Source: Cyanoderma ruficeps
Lineage: Eukaryota > Chordata > Aves > Passeriformes > Timaliidae
Direction of reading: 5' to 3'
Length of the DNA stretch: 64,000 bases
Assembly: GCA_008694505.1 (NCBI GenBank)
Contig: VZDJ01000047.1
Location: forward strand, 9,927 to 73,926
The notes below the pieces were generated by a model, which was given only the letters and a program-made list of their open reading frames with translations, searched no databases and was not told where the DNA came from. Positions 51,251 through 63,600 of the stretch are shown here, in pieces. Position 1 is the stretch's first letter. Each line of letters opens with the position of its first letter. A program made the position numbers and the translations under genes.

Positions 51251-54200
51251 GTTGTCATTACTTGCTCCAAAAAGCTCAGGATCTAAATTCAGACTGCACA
51301 GTTACTGCCATTTTATCCAGGGAGACATGATAGAATTGGATATGAGTTTTGCAAAATTACTTTCCTTCTTTGATTAGTTTCTGCATTTTTATATAGGATA
51401 GGTTTTTGCCAGTATGATTCAGTGCTTTCAGTTCCTCAGATGAGGTGTGCCATATCAGGGTGAAGATACTAAGTTTTTTTCCCCAGCTTTCTTTCTTGAT
51501 ATATCAAGGCCTTGCTTCGGGGTGTGGACTAAGACATCAGTTGATCACTGTAGCAATGTGCCCATCTGCATGCAAAGGATTAGATGTGTTATAAAGCAAT
51601 TCTCTCACCATCACCGCCAAATCATCCCCAAGATGTGATTTGAAGAGCATGGAGCATGCACAGTAAATTTGTACAGAGAAATGTGTGAAGTGGGATTCAG
51701 GGCACCTTTTCAAGGGACATGAAGTCAAGAAGATGAAATTTACCAAATTACATGGTAAATATTTAGAATGTGGTCAGCTCTAGTCTGAGAGGTGTAGCTG
51801 TCTCTGCTGTGGCACAGAAATAGTGGCTCTGCCCATCCAACAGCAGTGGCTGTCACTGCCTGACCTCCTGCTGTAAATTTTCATCTGCAATTTTTCTGGA
51901 TGGAGAAACATAACTTTGAATGTGCAATCACACTTGCATTTGTTTTCACAGGTGTTTCTTTTACTACATAGTCTAAGATCAGTAAAATGAAAAGGAAAAA
52001 GAAGACAAGTGTTCTTGTGTTTACCAAATGACTGGAGAGTAGTTATCATGGGGTCTGTGTAATAGATTTTCTTCTGCTTTCTTCCTGGCTTCCAAAAATA
52101 TGTAATTTTCCCCATCAAAATTACAGCTTGTAGAAGAATTTTCAGTGGAAAAGATGATTGCATGTCTTCTCTCTGTTGTTTCTGTGATACTGAAAGGTTA
52201 CTGCTGGGCAGCAATCTATGTTACACAGTGCTTGGACCCAAAGGCATTGAATTCTAAAAGGACCTGGCTCTCCAGCCTGCAGGTCAGGGATTATTTGTGG
52301 ATGTAGCTAAACTGGTCTCTAACAGTTAATTCTTATGGCTCCTTGTAAACATTCTTGCTGAGCCTCAAAGCAGATTTCTAAAGGAAATATGGATGTGATC
52401 CTCTTCCAGCACCTTGTTAATGTTCCTAGGGGGGTTCCTGCTCATGTCATGTGGCAGGCAGGAGGCAGCAGCCAGCACATCTGCATAATCAGGTCAGCCA
52501 GGTGTGCTGCTGCTTCTGCTCTGCCTCTCACAGAAAGAAATTCTACTCCATTTGGAAGAGCGCTGTCACTTTCCATACTTAAGTTTTTTGTCGGGCTTGC
52601 ATATCATCATCTCGGCTGGGGTGGGTTAACAGCTTAGAGGGAAAATTGAGGAGGTTAAAATGCTCACTGTCTTCTGAGGCATTTTTCGTTATTATTTTTA
52701 GAAGTGATGATAGATGTAATTTCTTTTGCTGTTTATTTTTCCCATCACTGATTCACACCACTGTTCTCATAGATCTCTTTATAACGTAAACTTAGACCTG
52801 ATCTACCGATATACTTCAATGTGAATCAGGAATTCTGTGTCAGCCTCTATAGACACCTGGGATAGCAGTGGATCTACTTGTGGTTCCTATGAAAATTTGG
52901 GCAATTTATTCTTATGTGGAAAGTATATTGAAAGTGAAGAAAGGTAAAATGATTAATTTAGAGGTATTGGCTAAATGAGTTTTAGGTGACAAAGTTGAAT
53001 GTATGATGACACAAATATTTATTTATTATTTGTATTTTGCTAAGCTCGTTGGTTTTACTCTGCAGTAGGTTCACCGAATACCCCTTGTATACGCTAAATA
53101 ATGTCATCTATGTCTTTTGAAAAATAGTTTTGTCTTCTATTTTGTTGCATTGCAAGACAGTGTATTCTCTCCCTGGCAGTCCACATTCAACTATTTTTCT
53201 GTTCAAATAAATGTAAATCATCATAGACTGGATAGATATCCAACTAAAGTTTGGTAAAAAATACGTCAGCTATATTATAGAGTTCTTTGCACTAAAAGGG
53301 GATGTTCAGGTTAAAGAGGAAAAAAATGTATGGTTTAAAATTAAAGCTGCTGCACCTGTGGTTTCAGTAGCCACTATTCTACCCATGGAAAATCTCTATG
53401 ATTTGTCAAACTTTCTGTGCATTGTGCAGGCAGGTGTGAATTATCTGCAATTAAATACTGCATAGAACCTTAAAATTTACTGTGTGCAAATTTTCTGAGG
53501 TGGATATGAAGACATTATTAAAAATGTTGGCCATCCTATTTCCTGACTTCTGATTCTTCAGAAATCTACTTGCTGAAGCCTTGTGATCTGTGAATTTATA
53601 TGCACTTCTATTCTTCCTTCATCGTCAGAAAATTAATTACCTAGAAGATCCTTTCTAATCCTGCCTAACTCTGCTTCCCAGTTTGAGAGGGAAGTGGCCT
53701 CTGGAAACATCTGAGAGAGCTTTGAAAGTGTTTCAGGGTTCTTTTAAGATTTCCAATTGCTCTTCCCCATGGATAGCTGGAGGATAGAAAGAAGTATAAA
53801 AGTGACAGATCTTCTATTTTCTGTCTTGGCACCAGCTACAGCTCTAGTTTTTCTTATTTAGAAGAACACTTGTAACACTTAGCAATAATCAATTCCAGAA
53901 ACTACACATTATTAAATTTCTTTGACTAAGTGCTTATCTAACAACATGGGGCAGAGCCTTCCAGCCAGGTAGTAGAAAGAAAAGGCTTGGTAGTGGAAAA
54001 AGGTTGTGATCTATATAATGACTTTAATTTTCTACCTCAGCAAAGAATATAAGATGGCTGCAAGGCCAAAGGCTGTTCCTAAAATGCTATTTAGACTTCA
54101 CTGGTAATTGGTTTTGTCCCAGCTCATTTTCAGTTGCAGTGTTAGAACAAAATGGAACATAGTTTTCTAAAACAGTCACTGCTGCTCAAGCAGGGTTTTG

Positions 54201-57178
54201 TGGAGAGAGGTGGTTGTAAACCCTTTTCTCCCTAGAGCTGAGACTGTCTTAAAGAAGATTGCTCACACTAGTGAGCTAGATGCTAAATGTATATAACAGG
54301 GTTTTCTTCTATTGAATCCAACAGCATGAGCTTCATTTAGACCCTCTGATAATCCAGCACAATGTGCAACCTAAATCTAGCTGATTGACAATAAATCTAG
54401 CAATATAACAAAGCATCAATGAGAATTTAAACTTATAAACCCCATTCACAGTGAAAACCTATTTCCCGGCAGTTCTTGTGAGGCTTCTGAAGCCCTCTTT
54501 GCGTGTGAATGATCGGTGAAAGGTCCTTAACCATGTTCATTAATTTAAAATTATTCAGTGAATGCCTATGTAATGACAACTGAGCCTGTGAGTTGTTTAT
54601 GAATGGTCAGCTTTGCAATCTGTAGCAGGGACCGGCTCTGTGTAGTTTGATGATCATATGACGCAATCAGCAATATGATGGTTTTGCATCTGTCTCTCAG
54701 TGGCTCTTGAGCTTCCAAATAACTTTCTCAATGTGAACAGCCATGGGATAATCCTAAATGGGGAGAATCTGTGAGTGAATTTGTGTTCCCTTCTCCAGGT
54801 GAGACCTGTCTGTGGATGCAGAGACCCACCTGCTGTGCACCTGCATTGGCACTTGAAAGAAGCCTGGACGTGCTCAAAAAGAGGGAGATGGTGGCCTCTG
54901 GTAGCAAGTCTGGGCAGTGAAAGAATTGGTCCTATGGGATGGATGGCAGACTGCAGCTCTTTCCCCCCCCCACTTCTTCCCTCAAAAGAAAGGGGAAAAA
55001 GAGAGATGAACATGTGTCCAGTCAGCACCTGTATTAACTAGCCTAGTACCATGTTTTTCACAAATACTGCATGACATTAGTTCTCTAAATTATTCAGTGA
55101 GATTTAGTCCATAAATGAAAATGCTTAACTGTCCTCTAGATTTGAGTGGGAATGAAGCTGCAAAAAGTTTCCATAAATTACACAAAGGACTATCTGCTGC
55201 ATTTTGCCCTGGGATCTACAGGAGCTTTGGGACAAAATAATAACCCTTATAAAGTGCATCTGCAGCCCTGTATTTCTTCCTTCTCTGAGATTGTGCCTTG
55301 CGGAGGAGACTGTGGAAGTCTCAGTCCCACTGGTGCCTCTCCCAGCCTGGTTCAGAAGTGTTTGTGGGTCTGAATTAAAACCACGCCGGTGCTGTGTCCA
55401 CCAAGATGTTTCTAAGCTCTTTTCTCCAGCATTTCCTGATGAAACTCTGTATGTAACAGACTCACGGTATGCAGAATTGTTCTCTCAAGATGTAGGCTGC
55501 CACTTACATGATTCATCAAATTCATTTTTCCTCTCTCCCTTTCAAGGCACCTTCCTATGGTCACTGTGAAGAATCTAGCTCAGAGCCTATTATTTATACT
55601 AGGCACATCTGCTGCTGAACTGGTGGGACCCAACGTGTATCTTCCTTGTTGCAGTAACACTTTCCTAATCCTTAGTGGTTGCTGTTAAGGTTATATCAAT
55701 CATTTTAGATATTTGAAGGCAGAAAAACCAAACTTTAGTTTAATATACAACCCAGGATAGCTTTATCGCTCCTCATTCCCAGAGCATTAATTAATGGCAA
55801 TGCAGAGATTTTTAGTGGCTCTGTTTGTCTGATATTTAGTAACAACATAAAAATTAATTTACTGTGCCCTTACTAACAACTGGTTTAATATCTAATTAAT
55901 TAATATGATACCTCTTTGTGTTTTCTTATTTCCTGGTCAGTGACTTTTTTAAAAGTAATGAAAGGCAAAGCCCTCAGCTTAGCAAGTGACTGTGGAATAT
56001 GGTTTAAGTATAGTGGTCAAACTTAACAAACAAGGTGAGTGAAGACGAAGCAGATAGTATTTATGATAGAATTATGAGGTGATTTAGAGCACACTCTGGT
56101 AGTTATGTCACTATTTTAAAGCTCTGTTGTTTGATGGAGCTGCAATTTAATTGAAATCATAGTGTGTGCCACATTTATGTTTATGCACTGTGTTTAGAAG
56201 GAGAAGAATGTGTTTAGGTGCCATAAAATGCAAAATGGATTTCTTATTTCTTCCTTCTCTGTATAGTGAGAAAATTACAATATAGTTTTTAGTTTGGAAT
56301 GATACAGTGTTAAGAGGGCATTGTCTGTGTCTTGACAATTGAACCTTAGCTCTATTTTTACAAGTAAAAATTCTTTGTAAGTTCTATGTTTGTTTAATTT
56401 GTACTTAATGTATGCCTCCAGAAAATAAATCTGTCAAAACCCTGAGGTTTCTTGTTCTGAAAATAGTTATTAATGTGGGATTTTTAAAAATAGTAATATT
56501 TTTCACTTCGACTAGAATCTGAGATTCGTTCTTGTATGTAGCAAACATTTTTGTACTTTGCAGGGCTTGCAGATTATTTGCTATTCAAGGTTTCAAAAGA
56601 AAAAGGAATTTGGAAAAAAATTAAACCTTTGGGGGCAGATTGCTAAAAGAAGTGATAAACGAGCTATGCCTTCCTCAGCAAGATCTCCTTTGTAACTCTG
56701 CTGACACCCACTCGCCTCGGCCTCATTCTGCCAGAGCCAGCCTCACCTGCAAGCCCTGTCCTGGAGGTGCATCTGCACTGGAGCATCTGAGCCCAGGAGT
56801 ACTCGAGGTTCTTTAGGGACCAGGAAAACCAGGGTGCAAGCACAGGTGTTTGTAGAAGCCCAAGTGCTGCCCACTGGGAGCTGCTTTGCGATGAGGCTGC
56901 ATGGCTGCACATCGCTCATAAATCATCCCTGCAGAGCAATTGCAGCTTTCCCTGCAGCCCTGAGCAGACATTGTTTGTTAACACCACACAAAGTATCTGA
57001 AACACTGCTCTTCCCAGCACAGGGAATGGGTAGTCATGCAGAGACCATTTCCTGGGGAAAGTTATATGTTCTGTCTCAAAGAATAAAAACTAGGTGGTCT
57101 ATACTATAGATCAGTAAATTCTACAAGAGAGCAACTTTCCTTTGGGAAAATAAAGCTCTTTCTCTTACTGTTTCTATG
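51251..57178. other. Non-coding DNA, no gene recognised
   Basis: Minus-strand ORFs at 51780-52214 (144 codons) and 54654-55028 (124 codons) lack motifs and conserved-looking ends. A C-run of nine lies at 54963-54971. The patch 56660-56960 is somewhat GC-richer with sparse CpGs. From 52640 to 54650 I see nothing but AT-rich unique-looking sequence. Confidence 0.6.
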
Positions 57179-57226
57179 AATATTTGTAATCATGTGCATC
57201 AATATTGTCACATGATTACAAATATT
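57179..57226. repeat. Perfect 18-bp inverted repeat with 12-nt loop
   Basis: The arm AATATTTGTAATCATGTG (57179-57196) and the arm CACATGATTACAAATATT (57209-57226) are exact reverse complements. The 12-nt loop contains CAATATTG, itself a palindrome. Pairing stops immediately outside both arms. The perfect match points to a single fold-back or template-switch event, or to a maintained structure. The stem is shorter than a usual microRNA precursor stem, so I do not call it one. Confidence 0.95.
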
Positions 57227-58149
57227 ACTTTTAAAAGTTACTACCAATTTATATTGAATCTTTCTGAAAGTTGGAAGCCAGCATTGGAATCTTTAAGTGG
57301 TGACGGTTTTGGAACTTTTTCTTTTATGCTGTTATTTCTACTGGAATTGATTTGGGGTAGCAAGCAATGCAAGCATAAAGAGAAGTAAAAGGCTTGTTAA
57401 TATTTGCAGTATCAAAATGAGCACGACAAAATTTGCAATGATTTTGCAATGAACATCCTGAGTGTTACACAATTTATTTTGGAAGTAGCTAATGTTAAAA
57501 CTGTTCCCCAAGTGCAGAGGATCTATTCACAGCAATCACGGGCCAGTGCTTGCTCTTGGCGTGTCATGTCAAGAGCTGTGGGCTGTGCTCTGTCCCATGG
57601 AGAGATGCTCTGCTACCATCACTCTGCCCTCAAGCATTTTAGACCGAGTTCTCTTCTGCTGGATTCATCCTACCCACTGGTTTTGTTAATGAGGCTGGAG
57701 TAGAGTCCGTGGCCTGGGGGAGCTGCCATGTGCTCCTTTGGCATGGGCAGTGTCCTTGGGCTGGAGGGGAGAGGGCCGGAACTCTTTGTACGTTCCTGGC
57801 ACACGTGTGATGATCAGCTGCAGTTTGACACCGAGGTTTGCCTGTACTACCTGCCCTGGAGAAAGGCCTGGATCCAGCAGCACTCCTTCAGCTACAAAAG
57901 CCCCTCTTCAACTGGCCACAGGTTCATGACCAAAAGATGTGGAGGGACAAAACAGACCTGGAGATACCAAGTAACACCAAAAATCACAAGGCATTTTCTG
58001 CCCTCAAATATGACAGCTGGCAATCCCAATCTCCAGTCTGTCTTACCCTGCTTTTATGCCCATCTCTCATTCATTTTTCCTCTTTTAAAACAGAAGTGTA
58101 AGGGGTAAGAGTTTAAATGGCAAAACAAAAATTAGTGAGCCTGAGACTA
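57227..58149. other. Non-coding DNA with several overlapping short ORFs
   Basis: From 57404 to 58108 there are five plus-strand ORFs in different frames, the longest 126 codons (57728-58108), and a minus-strand ORF. The segment is more GC-rich than average, which lowers stop frequency and explains this. No domain or splice structure supports any one of them. Confidence 0.55.
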
Positions 58150-58199
58150 ATTTGGAAAGTTTCCAAATCCAGGAAGGGATCTGGAGACTTTCCAAATCC
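58150..58199. repeat. 19-nt palindrome plus nearby direct repeat
   Basis: ATTTGGAAAGTTTCCAAAT (58150-58168) is a perfect inverted repeat with a single central G. Its right-hand word TTTCCAAATCC (58160-58170) is repeated at 58189-58199, a 29-bp offset. The combination looks like local duplication with inversion. Confidence 0.9.
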
Positions 58200-59018
58200 T
58201 GGGAGGTCTGAGTGTTATTGAAAACAATTTAGATGTCAAGGTCTTATGGTCAGAACATTGATTTGTATGAGAGGTAGATAAGTAAATATCTTTGAAAAAT
58301 GGATACATGAAATTGTAACTTTTGGAGCTAGGATTTAATGTCCCAAGTTGCTTTGAGGTTTTTTTGGCAAATGTTAGAATCTAACCTGCTATAGAGCTTC
58401 TCTGATTGGGATTTTATTTCTACATATTAATTAATTATTAAACATTGTAATAAATAGCCATAATGATAAAATAATATTATTATTCAGGTTGGCCCTTGTG
58501 ACCTCCAAAGTACACCTGAACTTATAATTGCAGGGGGTTTTTTTTCATTATTATTCAAATTTTACTTAACATTTCTTTATTCTCCTAGACTGTTTCACTT
58601 TAACATCTCAGCTGATTGATTGTCAGTTCAAATCTACAGATTACACAGACCTTTTTTCCCCTGGTGAAACTGAAGCTGGAAGTCATGTCACAACTTAGCA
58701 TTTTCCAAGTAGGTGCTTTAAAAGATGGTCTCTGAGCAGGGGCTGCCCATAAATCCCACAATTTATTACATTCATTAGTATCTAGACAAAGGTTATTAGG
58801 CAATCAATCAGGGCCATGTCTCATTACCCTTTAGTAGTTGGGATGTTTTTGAGGTTTTCATTAGGGAGTCAAGTTATTTTCTTTCCTGCTGCTGAGCAGA
58901 GAACTCCTCCGAGAGGATAATGTCTAAATTGGAGTATTGAAACATTGAGACCAGACCATGTGAAAACTGCTGATGACTCAGGCTGTTTATTAGCCCTTCT
59001 CAAAAGAATACAGAGGAG
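58200..59018. other. Non-coding AT-rich DNA, nothing specific
   Basis: AT-rich sequence with a G-then-T run near 58530-58545. No ORF of note apart from short overlapping frames at the right end. Confidence 0.6.
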
Positions 59019-59558
59019 ATGTTCTCTCCTGATGGAGAAGTGGATGAGCCATTTAAAGTCATTCAAATATGCAAGAACTGTGGGAGAGGACAAGATATGG
59101 CAGAGAATGGCTGTAGTGACCAGTGCAGATTTGGCTGTGGAGATAAACTAGAATGTGAAGGTTTCTGGTGTGTTCTTTCATTTCATTCCAGCTATGAGCT
59201 TGTAAAAACAACCACAAGCTACTGTCAGGCCTCTTGTGCAGTCGGCTGTAGGAGAATGGATTCAGTTTGGATCAGCAGGGCTGGACTCCCCTCAGTGGAG
59301 CTGCATTCATGTGTTTGGGCATGGAATTACCTCTGGGTCCTAATCAGCTTCTCCAGCCCTTTTCCTTCTCCAACCTGGGGCTGGAAAACTTATGTTAGTT
59401 GCTTTTTTCTAAGTATTTCAGTATCTAATCCCTGCTTATCTAGATTCTTTAAGTACAGATGCAAGAGAAATTGCCAAGATATTAAAAAAACCCAACAAGA
59501 GTTGAATTTATTTAAATGTCAGCAGAGGTTCTACTCCAGCTATAGGAAAAAAGTTTGA
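59019..59558 (+). other. Cysteine-rich ORF of 179 codons, coding status doubtful
   Basis: This is the longest ORF in the window, and the frame is open upstream to about 58976. Residues 18-77 hold ten cysteines, including CKNC and two nonapeptides with the same spacing, CSDQCRFGC (32-40) and CQASCAVGC (69-77). A tryptophan-rich hydrophobic stretch follows (about 100-115), then a basic C-terminus ending in RKKV. No signal peptide follows the Met, and I recognise no family. No good splice donor (GTAAG or GTGAG) lies inside the frame, and the only acceptor-like site, ACTCAG near 58980, is weak. One open frame of this length is not far from chance in 64 kb. It could be an unannotated exon, a decayed retrocopy or, most likely, random sequence. 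Confidence 0.12.
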
Positions 59559-62339
59559 GAGGTTGTTTTATATACTGAAACCAATTTACTGTGCTATCCC
59601 ATATTATTAATGATGCTTTTATCAATATTCATGTTCAAGATAGGTGTTCATAGGAGCTCTTTGCTATAAGTCAGCAACCACATTCATTTTGCTTCTGTAT
59701 GTATGTATTGTGCACAGAGATGACTAATGACTGCATGAGCTGTGTGACATTTACAGCCTAAAAAATCTAAGTGTGTGTGTGAAACGGGCCCACTAATGGG
59801 CTTATGTCCTACCTGAAATTTACTGATGTTTTGCCAAAGATCTCTCTAAAGCTTAGACTGTATTTTGCAGTGGGCTTGGTTTCCTGAGCAGTGATTTGAA
59901 AGTACATATAGCACATAATAAAGCTACTTTCAATTTTAGGTTTGAATTTTGTGAATGTAAGTCTTGGTGTAAACTGAGCTGTTTTCATCATGATGTCAGT
60001 CTCTAGAGTTATTCCCATGATGCTGATACTCGAAGTCTCTTCCTGCTGTTCCACCCTGAGCCGTGATTGGGGTGTGTGCTTTTGTCATGCAGCAAACAGC
60101 AGCTCCACTTCTGGTTAACAGTGATTTGTTCCTCATGGGGATTTATAAAGGGCTGAAAATCCCGTCAGGCAATGATGTTTTTATCATTTTTACCTACTGG
60201 AATTTGTGCTTCACTGTCAGACAATGCAAGCACGATAGGAGGGTAATTGTCTGACACTGTTCAGGAGAGGATTGGGAAGCAGGACAGAAGTGACTGATGA
60301 CTATTGTATGATCCACTTTGCATAATGAAGGCACAAAGTTCTAATCAGCACTGGACAAAGCCCTGCCACGTAATTGGTCAGTGTGACTTTGAACAATGCA
60401 AAGATTGACTGAAATTACTGACTTTTATTTTTGATGATGAAATTAGTGATTTTTGATATAGCTGCCACTTAAAGATAGTGATTCAAATTTGCACAGCTGA
60501 CAAGACTATTACGCCAGAGAAGAGTAGCAAGATGTGCTGTCATATAAAAGTTGATATGTGAGGACTCACATTTATAAAAATCTAAAAGTAGATAATGGAT
60601 ACGTGATTTTGAATTTCTTCCCCAAAATTGTTTCTGTTGAAATTTATCTATACATATATTCCAGAGCAGAACTGGAAAACCAGCTCTTTAGTACTCCTGT
60701 AAGTCATCAAAGTAATAGGGAAATGAACTTCTGGGCACTATCTTTTTACCAGGATGTGCTCAGTTTGGTGTGGTATCAAAGGACCTGTTGTAAATTAAAG
60801 TGGAAGCTGCTTGATTGCTTTTCCAAGTTCTTTGTTTCATCACTAGAAGATGGCCTGCCAAAATGAGTGAAAGTTAATATCATGTACTCTGACATCAGTG
60901 GAATGAAGTTCCCTTGTCAGTAAACCTTTAAAAATATTTACATATATCAAACTCAAAACTCTGAAAGTCTGTAATGCCCTTTCAATATATGCTATGCATC
61001 CTAGGAACAAAATGACAGCTGTATGTCTGTGGAGTGGATTGTCCACTTTCAGCCGAAGACAAAAGTATAATGTCATTGGGTATTTATTATGTGAATGCCA
61101 GTACAAAGAGAAATAGAGACGAAAAAATGGATAATACTTTTCAGAGACTCTAATTTTGCTATGATGACAACATCCAAAAATAAGATTTAAATGATTTAAA
61201 TTTTACAATATGAAACTGTTGATACTTCAGCCACTGGGAGCCATGGTGCTTTCCATTCAGTTCAGAATTTTATATAGGATGGCTGCAAACTTTTTTTTGC
61301 TGCTTCTAATAAATATTATATGTCTGACATTTAGCTTTGCATCTCACAGTCACCAAGATCCTTGCAACAGCAGAGCCTGAGCTCCTATTACATGAAAAAA
61401 CAACTGTGCTGAAATCCAAGTGCGAGAAACACTGGTTCACCATAAAGTATCTGAAAAATGACCACAGTATCCTTGGCAAGGTGCAATTTCAGTAGCTCAG
61501 ATGATAATGCAAGAGCACCAGAGAGTTGACAGTGCAACATCTTGTCTACTGAATACCGCAGCCTAGTCTTAAAACTCCCTGTTCATTGTGCTTGTCAGGA
61601 GGCTGCAGTTTTACATTCGGACATGTTGAAATGATCTGTCTAATTGATTGAAAATAGAAATCCACACTTAAGAGTTTTAAAGACCTTAGAAAATATGGAA
61701 TTTAAACGAGAAATAGACTTTCCTCTTAAATATTGTAGGCCCTGTCCTTAGTCAACAAAATTATTATTTATAAATATCCATACATTTTTCAGCTACCTCA
61801 CGTCACAGGCATCAAGAAAGTCTCAATCTGTTCAGAATTAAGTCAAACTAGGAAGTTAATGAAAAAAAGTATGAAAGAGGGTGCAACACAATGAATTTGT
61901 ATGGGGTTCAATTGGATCTTAAACTATCTTAGGTCTCTAGAGGAGACAGAGCCCCTGAAAAGGAGCAGAACAAAGAGGTGAGAAATTAAGAAGGGTTGAC
62001 TATGGGCTGAATAAAGGGAGGAGAAGAACAGAGAAGATGCCAGACTTAGAAAAACTGGGATGCTATTCCAGGTTGGGTAGGTGGAGTGAAAGAAGCCCAG
62101 TGACAAGGAGCTGAGAAGCATTCACGTAACATTTCTGCAGTGAGCACACCTTCTCTGCTCCCTGTTTCATCGATAGACACACATATATTAAAAAACTGTG
62201 TGTGGGAGCACCACATGGTGCTTTCCTATATATTTTGAAAATTCCATATGAAACATTTCATGATTTACCACCTGTCAGCTCCTCTAGATTTTTGTTTTTT
62301 GCCTTTACTTTTTCAGTTGTTGAAAACAAATGCTCTCTG
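59559..62339. other. Non-coding AT-rich DNA, no gene recognised
   Basis: A GT run lies at 59771-59781 and a T-run of about nine near 61291-61299. ORFs are at most 102 codons, without domains. No transposon seen. Confidence 0.6.
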
Positions 62340-62470
62340 TCATTTGTTGCTGTCTCTCTCTGCCCACCCCTGGCCTCCCCCAGCAGCCACGGTGAGCGGG
62401 CACGGCCTGGGGTAGCCCTTCCTGACAGAAATCCCCCCCTGCCCACAGAACACATTTGTCTGCTGTGCTG
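62340..62470 (+). other. Small GC-rich patch with splice-like signals
   Basis: A long pyrimidine run (62351-62381) ends in CAG at 62381-62383. Eight bases later a good donor, CACGGTGAGC, starts at 62388. A second C-rich tract ends in CAG near 62450. No convincing coding exon lies between these sites. CpGs are few, so this is not a CpG island. Confidence 0.3.
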
Positions 62471-63434
62471 AGCAGTGGGACAGGGATGGGAGTGACAGAA
62501 CTTGGCTTTTTGGTGCCTGCAAGAACAATCTGTGAAGAAGAACGTGGGCAGGAGGAAAGGGGAGGTAGGAACTGTCTGCTGATTCTCAGGCTTGAGAGAC
62601 TTGAGGGGTGGTTCAGTCTGCCCAGAGAAAACTTTCCATGATACCTAGATGGAAAAGGTCTCTCCTGAGCAGAATGCACAACTTGTGCCTGAACTGCTCT
62701 CTGTTCCTTGATGGTACATTAAAGAGGATTCTGAGGCTGGGGAACACATATGGTGAGACATGACAGCAAGGGGTGGTGAGAGAGAGGCTGAGGGGAGGAA
62801 ATGGGGATTCCAAGGTGATGGAGAATAACACTTGAAACTGGATAGACTAGGTGGGTTCTTACACACAGCTGATGACTGCTGCTGGCAAGTTATTTTCTTT
62901 ATTTCATACAGTTCTACCTTTTACCAGAAAAAGACAATGTATAAATCTGTCAGGCTGGAGGGTACCATAATAAATCTAACACGTGTGGCATATTTGCAGC
63001 TTTATATGTGCCAAGGTTGATGAATCTGGACAAACAACATGCTAATTGCTGCACTCCAGAGGAGTTAGGAGGAGAAAAATCTTTAAAGAAGAGCTCCTTG
63101 GCATAATAAAAAATTGCCATTGTCTTTTTCAGCCTTCTCTTATGTGTCCATGGAGGATAGAGTGGGTTACCTGATTTTAAAAAGCACATTTTTTGGTAGA
63201 TTTCTTTAATATAATTATGGGTGAACTATTTTTGAGAAGAAAAAGTATTTATAAGGCAGGTATCAGCTCTGACAAGGACAAACAAGTCTGGAATTAAAAT
63301 GCAAAATGAGTTATGTTTATTTGGAATTTTCTGTTATTTAGTAGAGGTTCTTTAATTTGTTTATCTCTCCCTAAAATTGCCTATTGAGTTTAATTAAGTG
63401 CATCATAGATTTATGAGTCAGGGCAATACGAAGA
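62471..63434. other. Non-coding DNA, no gene recognised
   Basis: Purine-rich patches lie near 62535-62570 and 62760-62805. Overlapping short ORFs occur on both strands without domains. Confidence 0.55.
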
Positions 63435-63453
63435 TTTTTTTTTTATTTTTTTT
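63435..63453 (+). repeat. T-rich tract
   Basis: Two T-runs are separated by a single A. Simple sequence with no associated element recognised. Confidence 0.8.
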
Positions 63454-63558
63454 AAGCAAGCTTATTTGTTTCTCAGATGAGCTTTTTCAAAGATGTTGTA
63501 ATTATATGCCTGGGCTACTGCTGGCACAGCAGAAAGTTCACTCAAATACAGCAATTGC

Positions 63559-63600
63559 AGATAGGCAAGAAACATGTCAAGATAGGCAAGAAACATGTCA
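63559..63600 (+). repeat. Exact 21-bp tandem duplication
   Basis: The 21-bp unit starting AGATAGGCAAGAAACATG occurs twice head to tail with no difference (63559-63579 and 63580-63600). Because 21 is a multiple of three, the overlapping short ORFs stay open through it, but this does not make them genes. The identity suggests a recent slippage event. Confidence 0.95.

Noticed and set aside
51780..52214. Minus-strand ORF of 144 codons with several cysteines
   Set aside because: No recognisable motif spacing and no supporting splice sites; sequence bias looks random.
57179..57226. Hairpin considered as a microRNA precursor
   Set aside because: The stem is 18 bp and stops abruptly. Usual precursors have about 30 paired bases with bulges, and neither arm matches a microRNA I know.
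57728..58108. Plus-strand ORF of 126 codons among five overlapping ORFs
   Set aside because: Locally higher GC lowers stop frequency in all frames, which explains the cluster. No frame is favoured.
62340..62470. Possible CpG island or promoter
   Set aside because: GC-rich for only about 130 bp with few CpG dinucleotides; no clear TATA box or initiator arrangement.
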